DNA of 5,846 nt from Lachnospiraceae bacterium UBA4316 (GTDB taxonomy: Bacteria; Bacillota; Clostridia; Lachnospirales; Lachnospiraceae): contig DGUG01000057.1 in assembly GCA_002394535.1 (NCBI GenBank), positions 1,788-7,633 on the forward strand, given 5' to 3'. Below are positions 1 through 5,846 of the stretch, in pieces; position 1 is the first letter of the stretch, and each line of letters opens with the position of its first letter. The position numbers were made by a program, and so were the translations under genes. The notes below the pieces were generated by a model. The model did not search any database and was not told where the DNA came from. It saw nothing but the letters and a program-made list of their open reading frames with translations.

Positions 1-52
1 CCTGTGAAGCCCGGACTTTCCTCTGTATTTCAAGCGATTGTCTGGTTAGCTC
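1..52 (-). ncRNA. rnpB: RNase P RNA (rnpB), 5' portion only, cut by the window edge
   Basis: This is the catalytic RNA of ribonuclease P, which removes the 5' leader from precursor tRNAs. On the minus strand, GAGCTAACCAGACAATCGC (34-52) matches the 5' end of bacterial RNase P RNA; E. coli begins GAAGCUGACCAGACAGUCGC, which forms the P1 and P2 5' strands. It is followed by GAGGAAAGTCCGGGC (9-23), the near-invariant CR-I block that holds the P4 5' strand. The remaining RNA (specificity domain, CR-V and the P1 3' strand) lies beyond position 1. Only 10 nt (24-33) separate the P2 strand from CR-I, where type A RNAs normally carry a longer P3 hairpin. The exact 5' end is uncertain; it may lie a few bases further out (52-58) because the P1 partner strand cannot be seen. 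The gene follows the kinase gene in the same direction with no clear promoter. Identification is firm; the boundary is approximate. Confidence 0.93.
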
Positions 53-82
53 ATGTCACGACTGCAAAGCAGCCGTGTCATA
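52..82 (-). other. Hairpin filling the spacer between the kinase stop codon and rnpB
   Basis: Read on the minus strand, CACGGCTGC (69-77) and GCAGTCGTG (57-65) form a 9-bp stem with one G-U pair and a TTT loop. After one A-A mismatch the pairing continues for four more pairs (79-82 with 52-55, the last being U-G). The structure begins directly after the kinase stop codon (83-85) and ends at the inferred first base of rnpB. No U-tract follows, so it is not a standard intrinsic terminator. It may be a processing or stability element that separates mRNA from RNase P RNA, or an extension of the rnpB transcript. Pairing is seen in the sequence; the role is inference. Confidence 0.6.
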
Positions 83-1741
83 TTAAACATTAAATATACT
101 GCCCCCAACAAACTCCCTTATCAGTGAGTTGTTAGGCAATCCCTCACTCGTCATTCCGAGGAAGTAGTCAAGGAACTTTAAGAGCCTCTTGGCTTCATAA
201 TACTGAGGGTCCTCTTTACTGATCCCAAACAGAAGCGGTTCGGCATATAATTTAAGGACAGCCAGTTCGTATATGAGTGCTGAATTAAATACCGCATCCG
301 CACTTTCCTGGAACGGGAAAATGTATTTTTCCTCACCACGTCTTACGCTCTGCCACATGTTAAGCGTACCCGATGCACTCGTTCCCCTCGTCCTGTTGTC
401 TCTTACCATACGGCGCAGAAGTCTGACGTCGGTTGTTGCTATCCTGTTATGCTCATCAACGTTAAGAGCTGTAAGTGCCGAGATATAAATCTTGTACTTA
501 CTCTCGGCAGGAAGCGCATATGACATTTTCTCGTTCAGTCCGTGAATACCCTCGATAACAAGTATCTCGTTCTCGTTAAGTCTCTTGTAATCCCCCTTGT
601 ATTCACGCTTTCCGGTCTTGAAGTTAAATGACGGAAGTTCAACCGTCTGCCCTGAGAGAAGTGCTAACATATCTTTATTAAATTGTTCCACATCTATGGC
701 CTCAAGGCACTCAAAATCGTAATTTCCGTTTTCATCCTTCGGAGTATCTTCTCTGTTCTTGAAATAGTTATCAAGAGCGATAGGATGAGGCCGCATTCCC
801 AGAGCCCGCAGTTGTATAGACAGCCTGTAGGAAAACGAAGTCTTACCGGAAGATGAGGGACCGGCTATCATGATAAACTTCTTGCTTCCCCTGTTAACAA
901 TATCTTTTGCGATCTCCGCGATCTTACTTTCCATGTATGCTTCCTGAAGCAGAACAACATCCTGCACACCTTCGGCACAAATCGTCTCGTTAAGATCCCC
1001 GACATCTTCTATTCCGATACTTGTGCCCCAGTTACTTGTATTCTGGAGTGTCTTTTGCAACTTAGGAGAATCCGTTCTGTCCGGAACTACATTCGGAGAA
1101 TGTCTTGACGGGAGCTGAAGAATGATCCCTTCATCATACGGATACAGATCATAGTGTGTAATATACCCCGTTGAAGGAACCATGTATCCGTAATAGTAGT
1201 CTTTGTAATCGCCTATCGAATAAACATTAACCTTTGATGCACGCCTGAACTTAAACAGTTTTACCTTATCTTCCATTCCCGCTTCCGCGAAAATCCTACG
1301 TGCCTCTTCTACCGAATACGAAGATTTCCAGATCGGTATGTTCTGGGATATGAGTTCATCCATTCTCGCATGCACACTTCGAAGAAACTGCTCCGTAGGC
1401 TCTGCGCCGATTAGTTTACACAACAGACCTCTGCCTACAGTATACTGTGCCACCAGATGATTTTTACCATCATCTCCCAAAACATCATGCACAGCCTTTA
1501 CAAGAAGAAATGTAGCGCTTCTCCTGTAAGTTTCCATTCCGATCTTGTCAGCAAGCGTAATGAACTCTATCGTGCAGTCATTCGACAGAATCTTATGAAG
1601 TTCACGGAGTCTTCCGTCTGCGGATATGAGAACTATCTTAGCCTCATAATCCTTCTGGAAATCCTTTGCAATCTGCTCGTATGTAATACCGGCTTCGTAC
1701 TCATACTCTTCGTTTGCGATCGTAACCTTAACTTTTCTCAT
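83..1741 (-). CDS. Nucleoside (uridine) kinase family protein with N-terminal TGS and ThrRS-like SAD domains
   Basis: A 552-residue cytoplasmic protein of the phosphoribulokinase/uridine kinase P-loop family, expected to transfer phosphate from ATP or GTP to a nucleoside; the true substrate is not shown. Residues ~1-60 look like a TGS domain. Residues ~65-212 resemble the second additional (editing) domain of threonyl-tRNA synthetase, ending with the shared VPSTGYI segment (188-194). A linker follows, then the kinase domain from ~285. It carries the P-loop GPSSSGKTS (294-302), DNYF (324-327) with the acidic residue typical of nucleoside binding, YDF (341-343) and a Walker-B-like LVIEGIHGLN (394-403). 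The C-terminus NNSLIREFVGGS is in the style of this clostridial family. The ThrRS editing ligands are all replaced (R74, F78, Y183, M187), so tRNA editing is unlikely. The ATG at 1739-1741 has AAGGGGG seven bases upstream. It lies 38 nt after trmK and just before rnpB. Family confident, physiological role open. Confidence 0.9.
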   Translation of the reverse strand: MRKVKVTIANEEYEYEAGITYEQIAKDFQKDYEAKIVLISADGRLRELHKILSNDCTIEFITLADKIGMETYRRSATFLLVKAVHDVLGDDGKNHLVAQYTVGRGLLCKLIGAEPTEQFLRSVHARMDELISQNIPIWKSSYSVEEARRIFAEAGMEDKVKLFKFRRASKVNVYSIGDYKDYYYGYMVPSTGYITHYDLYPYDEGIILQLPSRHSPNVVPDRTDSPKLQKTLQNTSNWGTSIGIEDVGDLNETICAEGVQDVVLLQEAYMESKIAEIAKDIVNRGSKKFIMIAGPSSSGKTSFSYRLSIQLRALGMRPHPIALDNYFKNREDTPKDENGNYDFECLEAIDVEQFNKDMLALLSGQTVELPSFNFKTGKREYKGDYKRLNENEILVIEGIHGLNEKMSYALPAESKYKIYISALTALNVDEHNRIATTDVRLLRRMVRDNRTRGTSASGTLNMWQSVRRGEEKYIFPFQESADAVFNSALIYELAVLKLYAEPLLFGISKEDPQYYEAKRLLKFLDYFLGMTSEGLPNNSLIREFVGGSIFNV

Positions 1742-1748
1742 GTGTAAA

Positions 1749-1755
1749 CCCCCTT
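1749..1755 (-). promoter_or_regulatory. Ribosome binding site of the nucleoside kinase gene
   Basis: AAGGGGG on the minus strand lies seven bases before the ATG at 1739-1741. It is the strongest Shine-Dalgarno match in the window and fixes the start, giving the kinase its own initiation signal rather than dependence on trmK translation. Confidence 0.8.
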
Positions 1756-1766
1756 ATTATAGTATT

Positions 1767-1780
1767 GAGAACAATTTCTC
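1767..1780 (-). repeat. Short inverted repeat between trmK and the kinase gene
   Basis: GAGAA-ATTG-TTCTC on the minus strand is a perfect 5-bp inverted repeat with a 4-base loop. It begins at the last base of the trmK stop codon (1780-1782) and fills the upper half of the 38-nt gap. It is weak, AT-rich and has no U-tract, so termination is unlikely; it could be a small mRNA hairpin or chance. Confidence 0.35.
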
Positions 1781-2514
1781 TATTTTATAAGCCTGTTATC
1801 TTCGAACAGCCCCGGCTCGGAAACGAGTTGAAGTGCATCTGCATTAAGGGCAAGATCGGTCTTGATTTCTTCCATCCTCACGAACACATGCGGTATGTCT
1901 TCATTGACAGAGAGCTCCTTTAACAGTTCCGAGCAATACTGCCGCTCTATGAGCAAGAACTCATGCAGCACGGGATTTTCTTCCCTGAGAAGTATCTTGC
2001 CGTATCTGAAATATATCTCCTTGTCCCAGTGCATTTGTCCCGGAACAGCCTTGATGACGGGATAAAACTTGTTCTCGTCATTTACCATATTTTCGCTTAT
2101 TATTCTGAATCCGTTATCCTGCAGATAGTGGCGCAAACCGCTTACTTCCGACTGGGGCTCCATGATGATTTCCGAAACCTTCCCAAGCACATCCGCACCT
2201 TCCGAAAGTATCTTCATCATCAGCTTTCCGCCCATCCCGGCAAGAACCACCGACTGAACCTCTCCGGGCTGAAGCGGTGACAAACCGTCTCCCTGTCGTA
2301 CATCAATCTTCTCCGAAAGATCAACATCCTCGATGTTCACGCAGGCTTTTTCAACCGGCCCCGCATTAATATCACACGCGATAACAAACGGTGCCATGTT
2401 TTCCCTGACAAGATATATCGGCAGATATGCGTGATCACATCCGATATCCGCAACCGCAAGTCCGGGCGTAATCATTTGGGCAACCGCCATTAGTCTGTCT
2501 GATAACAAAGCCAT
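1780..2514 (-). CDS. trmK: tRNA (adenine(22)-N(1))-methyltransferase TrmK
   Basis: A 244-residue SAM-dependent enzyme that methylates N1 of adenine 22 in the D-loop of bacterial tRNAs (TrmK, YqfN in Bacillus subtilis). The N-terminal Rossmann domain starts with ADIGCDHAYLP (22-32), the SAM-binding motif I, followed by the acidic ACDIN strand end (46-50), RQGDGL (73-78) and AGMGG (92-96), all signatures of this family. EPQSE (119-123) sits where the related enzyme has its later catalytic-loop motif. The C-terminal third (~165-230) is helical and charged, as expected for the coiled-coil tail of TrmK. Length is normal (B. subtilis about 240). The ATG lies 3 nt after the rpoD stop codon; only a weak GGAT (2521-2524) precedes it, within the rpoD reading frame, so translation by re-initiation after rpoD is likely. 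rpoD-trmK adjacency is widespread in Firmicutes. The NIF3-like gene that often follows trmK is absent here. Confidence 0.93.
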   Translation of the reverse strand: MALLSDRLMAVAQMITPGLAVADIGCDHAYLPIYLVRENMAPFVIACDINAGPVEKACVNIEDVDLSEKIDVRQGDGLSPLQPGEVQSVVLAGMGGKLMMKILSEGADVLGKVSEIIMEPQSEVSGLRHYLQDNGFRIISENMVNDENKFYPVIKAVPGQMHWDKEIYFRYGKILLREENPVLHEFLLIERQYCSELLKELSVNEDIPHVFVRMEEIKTDLALNADALQLVSEPGLFEDNRLIK

Positions 2515-2517
2515 GTA

Positions 2518-3636
2518 TTAATCCAGATAATCCTTGAGTTTTTTGGAACGCGACGGATGACGCAGCTTACGAAGAGCCTTTGCCTCAATCTGTCTGATAC
2601 GCTCACGGGTGACCTTGAATTCTTTGCCGACTTCCTCGAGAGTACGTGCTCTTCCGTCATCAAGTCCGAACCGCAGACGCAGTACTTTCTGCTCTCTGTC
2701 GGTAAGGGTTTCAAGCACTTCCACAAGCTGCTCTTTCAGGAGTGTAAATGCAGCAGCCTCTGCCGGTACGGGAACATTGTCATCCTGTATAAAATCACCG
2801 AGATGGCTGTCTTCTTCCTCACCTATAGGTGTCTCAAGAGATACCGGCTCCTGTGATATCTTAAGTATCTCCCTGACACGCTCGACGGGAAGATTCATCT
2901 CCGCAGCTATCTCTTCCGGGGTAGGTTCACGTCCGAGTTCCTGCAGGAGCTGACGGCTCACTCTTATGAGTTTATTAATCGTCTCAACCATATGTACCGG
3001 AATTCTGATCGTTCTTGCCTGATCAGCGATAGCTCGCGTGATTGCCTGACGTATCCACCATGTGGCATATGTACTGAACTTGTATCCCTTTGTATAATCG
3101 AACTTCTCAACGGCTTTGATCAGACCCAGATTCCCCTCCTGAATAAGGTCAAGGAAAAGCATTCCACGTCCCACATATCGCTTTGCGATTGACACCACCA
3201 GACGGAGATTGGATTCAGCAAGCCTCTTCTTCGCCTCTTCGTCACCTTTCTCCATACGTTTTGCAAGTTCAATTTCTTCTTCCGCTGAAAGTAAAGGTAC
3301 CTTACCTATTTCCTTAAGGTACATACGCACCGGGTCCTCAATGGATACACCGTCGGGAACCGAAAGATCGATATTCTCAACATCAACTTCCTCTTCCTCG
3401 GACAGATCAATCTCATCATCCGGAACATCTTCCTCCTCTTCCTCAACGATACGGAGAAGATCAATCCCGTTCTGCTCCATGAACTCATAAATCCTGTCAA
3501 AGTTATCTTCGGTAAGCTCGTAGTCACTGAAGAAATCGGCTATCTCTCCGGGTTCAAGAACATTCTTTTTCTTCTTGGCAAACGCCTTGAGTTCGGCAAG
3601 GCGTTCCTCAAATTTTTTCTGCATTTCATCTTCCAT
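2518..3636 (-). CDS. rpoD: RNA polymerase primary sigma factor RpoD/SigA (sigma-70 group 1)
   Basis: The 372-residue housekeeping sigma factor, which directs core RNA polymerase to -10/-35 promoters; the length matches B. subtilis SigA (371). Residues 1-60 form a compact region 1.1, followed by a strongly acidic stretch (66-90). Region 1.2 begins at [11 protein letters not shown] (101-111). Region 2 (about 136-212) contains [24 protein letters not shown] and [18 protein letters not shown], which bind core and recognise and melt the -10 element. Region 3 covers about 213-290. Region 4 (about 303-360) holds [15 protein letters not shown] and the helix-turn-helix [18 protein letters not shown], which reads the -35 element. 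The complete set of regions marks a group 1 factor, not an alternative sigma. The ATG at 3634-3636 is preceded by AGGAG (3646-3650), which overlaps the dnaG stop codon, so expression is coupled to primase. It sits in the classical dnaG-rpoD pair of the macromolecular-synthesis operon. Confidence 0.98.
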   Translation of the reverse strand: MEDEMQKKFEERLAELKAFAKKKKNVLEPGEIADFFSDYELTEDNFDRIYEFMEQNGIDLLRIVEEEEEDVPDDEIDLSEEEEVDVENIDLSVPDGVSIEDPVRMYLKEIGKVPLLSAEEEIELAKRMEKGDEEAKKRLAESNLRLVVSIAKRYVGRGMLFLDLIQEGNLGLIKAVEKFDYTKGYKFSTYATWWIRQAITRAIADQARTIRIPVHMVETINKLIRVSRQLLQELGREPTPEEIAAEMNLPVERVREILKISQEPVSLETPIGEEEDSHLGDFIQDDNVPVPAEAAAFTLLKEQLVEVLETLTDREQKVLRLRFGLDDGRARTLEEVGKEFKVTRERIRQIEAKALRKLRHPSRSKKLKDYLD

Positions 3637-3645
3637 AATACTGTA

Positions 3646-3650
3646 CTCCT
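3646..3650 (-). promoter_or_regulatory. Ribosome binding site of rpoD, overlapping the dnaG stop codon
   Basis: AGGAG on the minus strand lies nine bases before the rpoD ATG. Its first bases belong to the TAG stop codon of dnaG (3649-3651), so ribosomes terminating on dnaG are placed on the rpoD initiation site. This supports translational coupling of primase and sigma factor. Confidence 0.8.
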
Positions 3651-5448
3651 ATTCTATCGAACTGATATCTATACTTGCTTTCTGAAGGTCTTCCAATTCT
3701 TTGCGAAGTTTTTTTATTGTATCAAAACTGTTATCTTCGCGGTCGGTACGCGTTATCGACAATCTCTTTATATTGATCATCAGATCCTTGAGCGCACTCT
3801 TTTGCATTTCAATGCTTTCAAGATTACCGACGTTCTGATGAAAAGCTTCCGCAATCTGCCGTTGATCCTCCTCATCATCAAACATACTGATAATGTCCGC
3901 AGGGTTTGGCGCGGCGGCTTCAAGCTGTCCAAACAGTATATTCGCCACCTTACGATAGAGCGGGTCCGCAAAATCATCCGGTGAAATGTATTGTTTAACA
4001 ATACCGTATATCTCAGGTTTTTCGCATATCCACGAAAGAAGCCTTCCCTGGGGGAGCCGCGATGCATCGTTTATACTTTCTTCATTCCTTGTCGCCATCG
4101 GTTTCGGTGCGATCGAAACACCCGTTCCCGCTATCGCCTGCTTCCTTACAACTTCATCAAGCGACTCCTTGGCAACATCATATTTATATGCTATATGCCC
4201 TATGTAATTATCTCTCTCAACCGGATCTTCAAAGCCTAAAAGTCTTGTTGCCACATCGGTTATAAACTTACTCTTTCCGGTAGGATCCTTGATATCATAC
4301 TCTGACTCAAGCATCCGTATCTCATACATGAATCCGTTTTCCGCATCATTTATCCGTTTCTGGAATTCGTCGGCTCCTTCGTTTTTAATAAACTCATCAG
4401 GGTCCTTGTAAGGCCTCATGTTAATGACCTTCGCCACAAGTCCCGCTTGCCGAAGTATCGAGAGTGCACGTTTTGCCGCATCTACTCCGGCACCGTCCGA
4501 ATCATAGCATAGAAGTATATCCTTGTATCTCGTCATCTCGCCCTGCCGGACATTTTCCCTCGCATACCTTGCTATGAGGTTTGCGTGACCCGACGTAAAT
4601 GCGGTTCCGAGGGATGCGACCGCCTGATCGAACCCTGCCTGATGAAGAGATATGACATCCATATATCCTTCACAGATTATAATGTTCTTCGCCTTTGTTG
4701 ACTTGGCGATATTTAATCCGTAAAGATTACGGCTCTTATCGAATATTGGCGTTTCCGGGGAGTTTAAATACTTAGGTTCTCCCTCCCCCATCACTCTTCC
4801 GCCGAAGCCGATGATGCGATGTCCGCTGTCCATTATGGGGAAAATCACACGATTCCAGAATTTATCCGTCATCCCGGAATTCTCGCGAAAGTTGAACAGC
4901 CTGCTTTCTCGAAGTAGTTCGTCGGAAAAACCTTTGCTTCTTAAGTATCTGAAGGTCTCATCCTTCGATGACCTTGCAAATCCAAGCCCGAATCTCTGCA
5001 TTGTCTCATCGGAAAGGCCTCTGCCCTTAAAGTACTCCATCCCACGTTTTCCGGCTTCGCTCCGAAGCTGTGCGTAATAGTACTTGCCGGCTTCTTTGTT
5101 GATCGCAAGGAGCTGGGCCCTGCGATTTTCTCTTTCGCGTGCACCTGCGTCTTCCGCTTCCGGGAGCTGTATTCCGGCTCTGTCGGCAAGGCTTTGAACC
5201 GCCTCCTGAAAGGTCATGTTTTCATACTTCTGTACGAAACTGATAACATTTCCTCCGACATGGCATCCGAAGCAGTAGAACATCTGCTTGGAAGGCGTCA
5301 CGGAAAAAGAGCCTGTTTTCTCGTTATGAAAGGGGCATAATCCGAAGTAATTACTGCCCTTTTTATTTAATCGTACATAGGAAGATATGACATCGACAAT
5401 ATCGTTTCTCTGTCTGACTTCTTCCACGATCTCATCGGGATAATACAT
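3649..5448 (-). CDS. dnaG: DNA primase DnaG
   Basis: A 599-residue DNA-dependent RNA polymerase that makes RNA primers at the replication fork together with the DnaB-type helicase. The N-terminal CHC2 zinc domain has its four ligands C38, H41, C59 and C62. The RNA polymerase core follows, with RVIFPI (200-205), GFGGR (214-218) and YLNSPET (227-233). The TOPRIM fold carries EGYMD (260-264, catalytic glutamate E260), DSDGAG (316-321) and KDPDEF (348-353), the metal-binding acidic cluster. The poorly conserved C-terminal part (~450-599) is the expected helicase-interaction domain. Length is normal for the family. I chose the ATG at 5446-5448 (MYYPDEIVEEVRQRND) over an in-frame GTG at 5464-5466, because GGAAAG lies ten bases before the ATG, nothing like an RBS precedes the GTG, and related primases begin at this point. 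One oddity is glycine at residue 46 in HNEKTGSF, where primases usually have proline. It lies five bases after dgt and runs into the rpoD RBS. Confidence 0.97.
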   Translation of the reverse strand: MYYPDEIVEEVRQRNDIVDVISSYVRLNKKGSNYFGLCPFHNEKTGSFSVTPSKQMFYCFGCHVGGNVISFVQKYENMTFQEAVQSLADRAGIQLPEAEDAGARERENRRAQLLAINKEAGKYYYAQLRSEAGKRGMEYFKGRGLSDETMQRFGLGFARSSKDETFRYLRSKGFSDELLRESRLFNFRENSGMTDKFWNRVIFPIMDSGHRIIGFGGRVMGEGEPKYLNSPETPIFDKSRNLYGLNIAKSTKAKNIIICEGYMDVISLHQAGFDQAVASLGTAFTSGHANLIARYARENVRQGEMTRYKDILLCYDSDGAGVDAAKRALSILRQAGLVAKVINMRPYKDPDEFIKNEGADEFQKRINDAENGFMYEIRMLESEYDIKDPTGKSKFITDVATRLLGFEDPVERDNYIGHIAYKYDVAKESLDEVVRKQAIAGTGVSIAPKPMATRNEESINDASRLPQGRLLSWICEKPEIYGIVKQYISPDDFADPLYRKVANILFGQLEAAAPNPADIISMFDDEEDQRQIAEAFHQNVGNLESIEMQKSALKDLMINIKRLSITRTDREDNSFDTIKKLRKELEDLQKASIDISSIE

Positions 5449-5453
5449 AATTA

Positions 5454-5846
5454 TTAATCTTTCCACGAATTGGGCAGGAACAGTTCATTGAACACTCCCA
5501 CCGCATATCTGTCCGACATCGACGAAACGTAATCACATACAGCCCTCTCGCGGCTCGTTCCATGGTTTTCCACAAGAGCCTTGTACTCCTCCGGAATTTC
5601 GTCGAACCTGTCCAGATAATACTCATATAAAAATTCGACAAGCCTCTCCGCTTTTGCCTCCTCCCCTTTTACCCGGGGATTCGTATAAACCCTGTCAAAC
5701 ATAAACCGGCGAAGTTCCATCATGGCTTCAGATATTTCATCGGACATGCATATATCGTTCTTGCCTTCGGAATTCCTGATAATATCATGCGTAAAGCAGT
5801 CAAATCTCTTTGTAGTAGTATCCCCGAGAGTATTGCGAAGTTCCTT
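5454..5846 (-). CDS. dgt: Deoxyguanosinetriphosphate triphosphohydrolase-like protein, C-terminal part (start off the right edge)
   Basis: The C-terminal 130 residues of an HD-domain dGTPase-like protein, which would hydrolyse dGTP (or dNTPs) to the deoxynucleoside and triphosphate and so help control dNTP pools. The frame is open from the window edge (KELRNTLGDTTTKRFDCF) to the TAA at 5454-5456, so the apparent ATG at 5745-5747 is an internal codon, not a start. Visible family features are the GDTTTKRFDCFTHDII segment, MSDEISEAMMELRRFMFDRVY, and near the end SRERAVCDYVSSMSDRYA, which matches the conserved (K/E)RAVCDYI-GMTDRYA block of clostridial dGTPases. The HD metal-binding motif would be upstream of the window and cannot be checked. 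It lies five bases ahead of dnaG in the same direction, a common arrangement in Clostridia (dgt-dnaG-rpoD). Family assignment is confident; the nucleotide preference is not visible. Confidence 0.88.
   Translation of the reverse strand, partial: KELRNTLGDTTTKRFDCFTHDIIRNSEGKNDICMSDEISEAMMELRRFMFDRVYTNPRVKGEEAKAERLVEFLYEYYLDRFDEIPEEYKALVENHGTSRERAVCDYVSSMSDRYAVGVFNELFLPNSWKD
5459..5464 (-). promoter_or_regulatory. Ribosome binding site that decides the dnaG start
   Basis: GGAAAG on the minus strand lies inside the last codons of dgt, ten bases before the ATG at 5446-5448. It supports that ATG as the dnaG start; the GTG at 5464-5466 six codons upstream overlaps this site and has no purine-rich block of its own. 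Confidence 0.6.

Noticed and set aside
80..108. Possible rnpB promoter: TTGGGG (103-108), 17-nt spacer, TAATAT (80-85) on the minus strand
   Set aside because: Only 3 of 6 and 4 of 6 bases match consensus, and the predicted start (~73) would lie inside the hairpin, about 20 nt before the RNase P RNA 5' end. It is possible but too weak to list as a promoter.
273..488. Open reading frame on the plus strand
   Set aside because: Antisense shadow of the kinase coding region, with no family resemblance and no ribosome binding site context.
1457..1747. Plus-strand frame of 96 codons with a hydrophobic end
   Set aside because: Lies opposite the N-terminal domain of the kinase, whose protein is clearly conserved; the frame is a by-product of that coding sequence.
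1756..1761. Perfect TATAAT on the minus strand upstream of the kinase gene
   Set aside because: No -35-like hexamer at the right distance (the base pattern there is AATAGA), and a start about 7 nt downstream would remove the AAGGGGG ribosome binding site from the transcript.
1963..2280. Plus-strand frame of 105 codons
   Set aside because: Antisense to trmK, whose motifs are intact; composition looks like reverse-complement translation.
3209..3490. Serine-rich plus-strand frame
   Set aside because: The serine runs are the reverse reading of the acidic GAA/GAG stretch of rpoD (residues 66-90), not a real low-complexity protein.
3709..3715. Run of seven A on the minus strand near the end of dnaG, a possible slippery site
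   Set aside because: Both shifted frames give only short unremarkable tails (one stops within about 17 codons, the other runs just past the rpoD start), and no stimulatory structure is obvious.
5454..5747. A separate 97-residue protein starting at the ATG at 5745-5747
   Set aside because: The same frame stays open to the window edge with dGTPase-like sequence upstream, so the ATG is internal to the truncated dgt gene.

Overview
The window is an ordinary, well-conserved chromosomal block. It is a macromolecular-synthesis operon of the Gram-positive (Firmicutes) type, read entirely on the minus strand. Moderate GC content, AGGAG/AAGGGGG-type ribosome binding sites, the gene order dgt-dnaG-rpoD-trmK and the style of the proteins point to a clostridial species, probably Lachnospiraceae or a close relative. 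The family-level assignment is inference from sequence style, not from a search.

In transcription order (right to left) the window holds: the C-terminal 130 residues of a dGTP triphosphohydrolase-like HD protein (5454-5846, start off the edge); the DNA primase gene dnaG (3649-5448); the primary sigma factor gene rpoD/sigA (2518-3636); trmK, for the tRNA adenine-22 N1 methyltransferase (1780-2514); a large nucleoside kinase with an N-terminal threonyl-tRNA-synthetase-like half (83-1741); and the first ~52 nt of the RNase P RNA gene rnpB (about 1-52), which continues off the left edge. No transfer RNA gene, mobile element, CRISPR array or origin is seen, and no gap without a gene exceeds about 40 bases.

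The genes are packed tightly. Five nucleotides separate dgt from dnaG; the dnaG stop codon lies inside the rpoD ribosome binding site; three nucleotides separate rpoD from trmK; 38 nt separate trmK from the kinase; and about 30 nt separate the kinase from rnpB. No convincing internal promoter or intrinsic terminator is visible, so one polycistronic transcript with translational coupling is the simplest reading. The contents join dNTP control, replication priming and transcription initiation (dgt, dnaG, rpoD) to a downstream part with a tRNA flavour (trmK, the ThrRS-like kinase, the RNase P RNA).

I found no undescribed system. The points most worth a second look are at the left edge and in the kinase: an RNase P RNA whose P3 element seems reduced to ~10 nt, a hairpin that exactly fills the spacer between the kinase stop codon and rnpB, and a kinase whose ThrRS-like editing domain has lost all four editing-site ligands.
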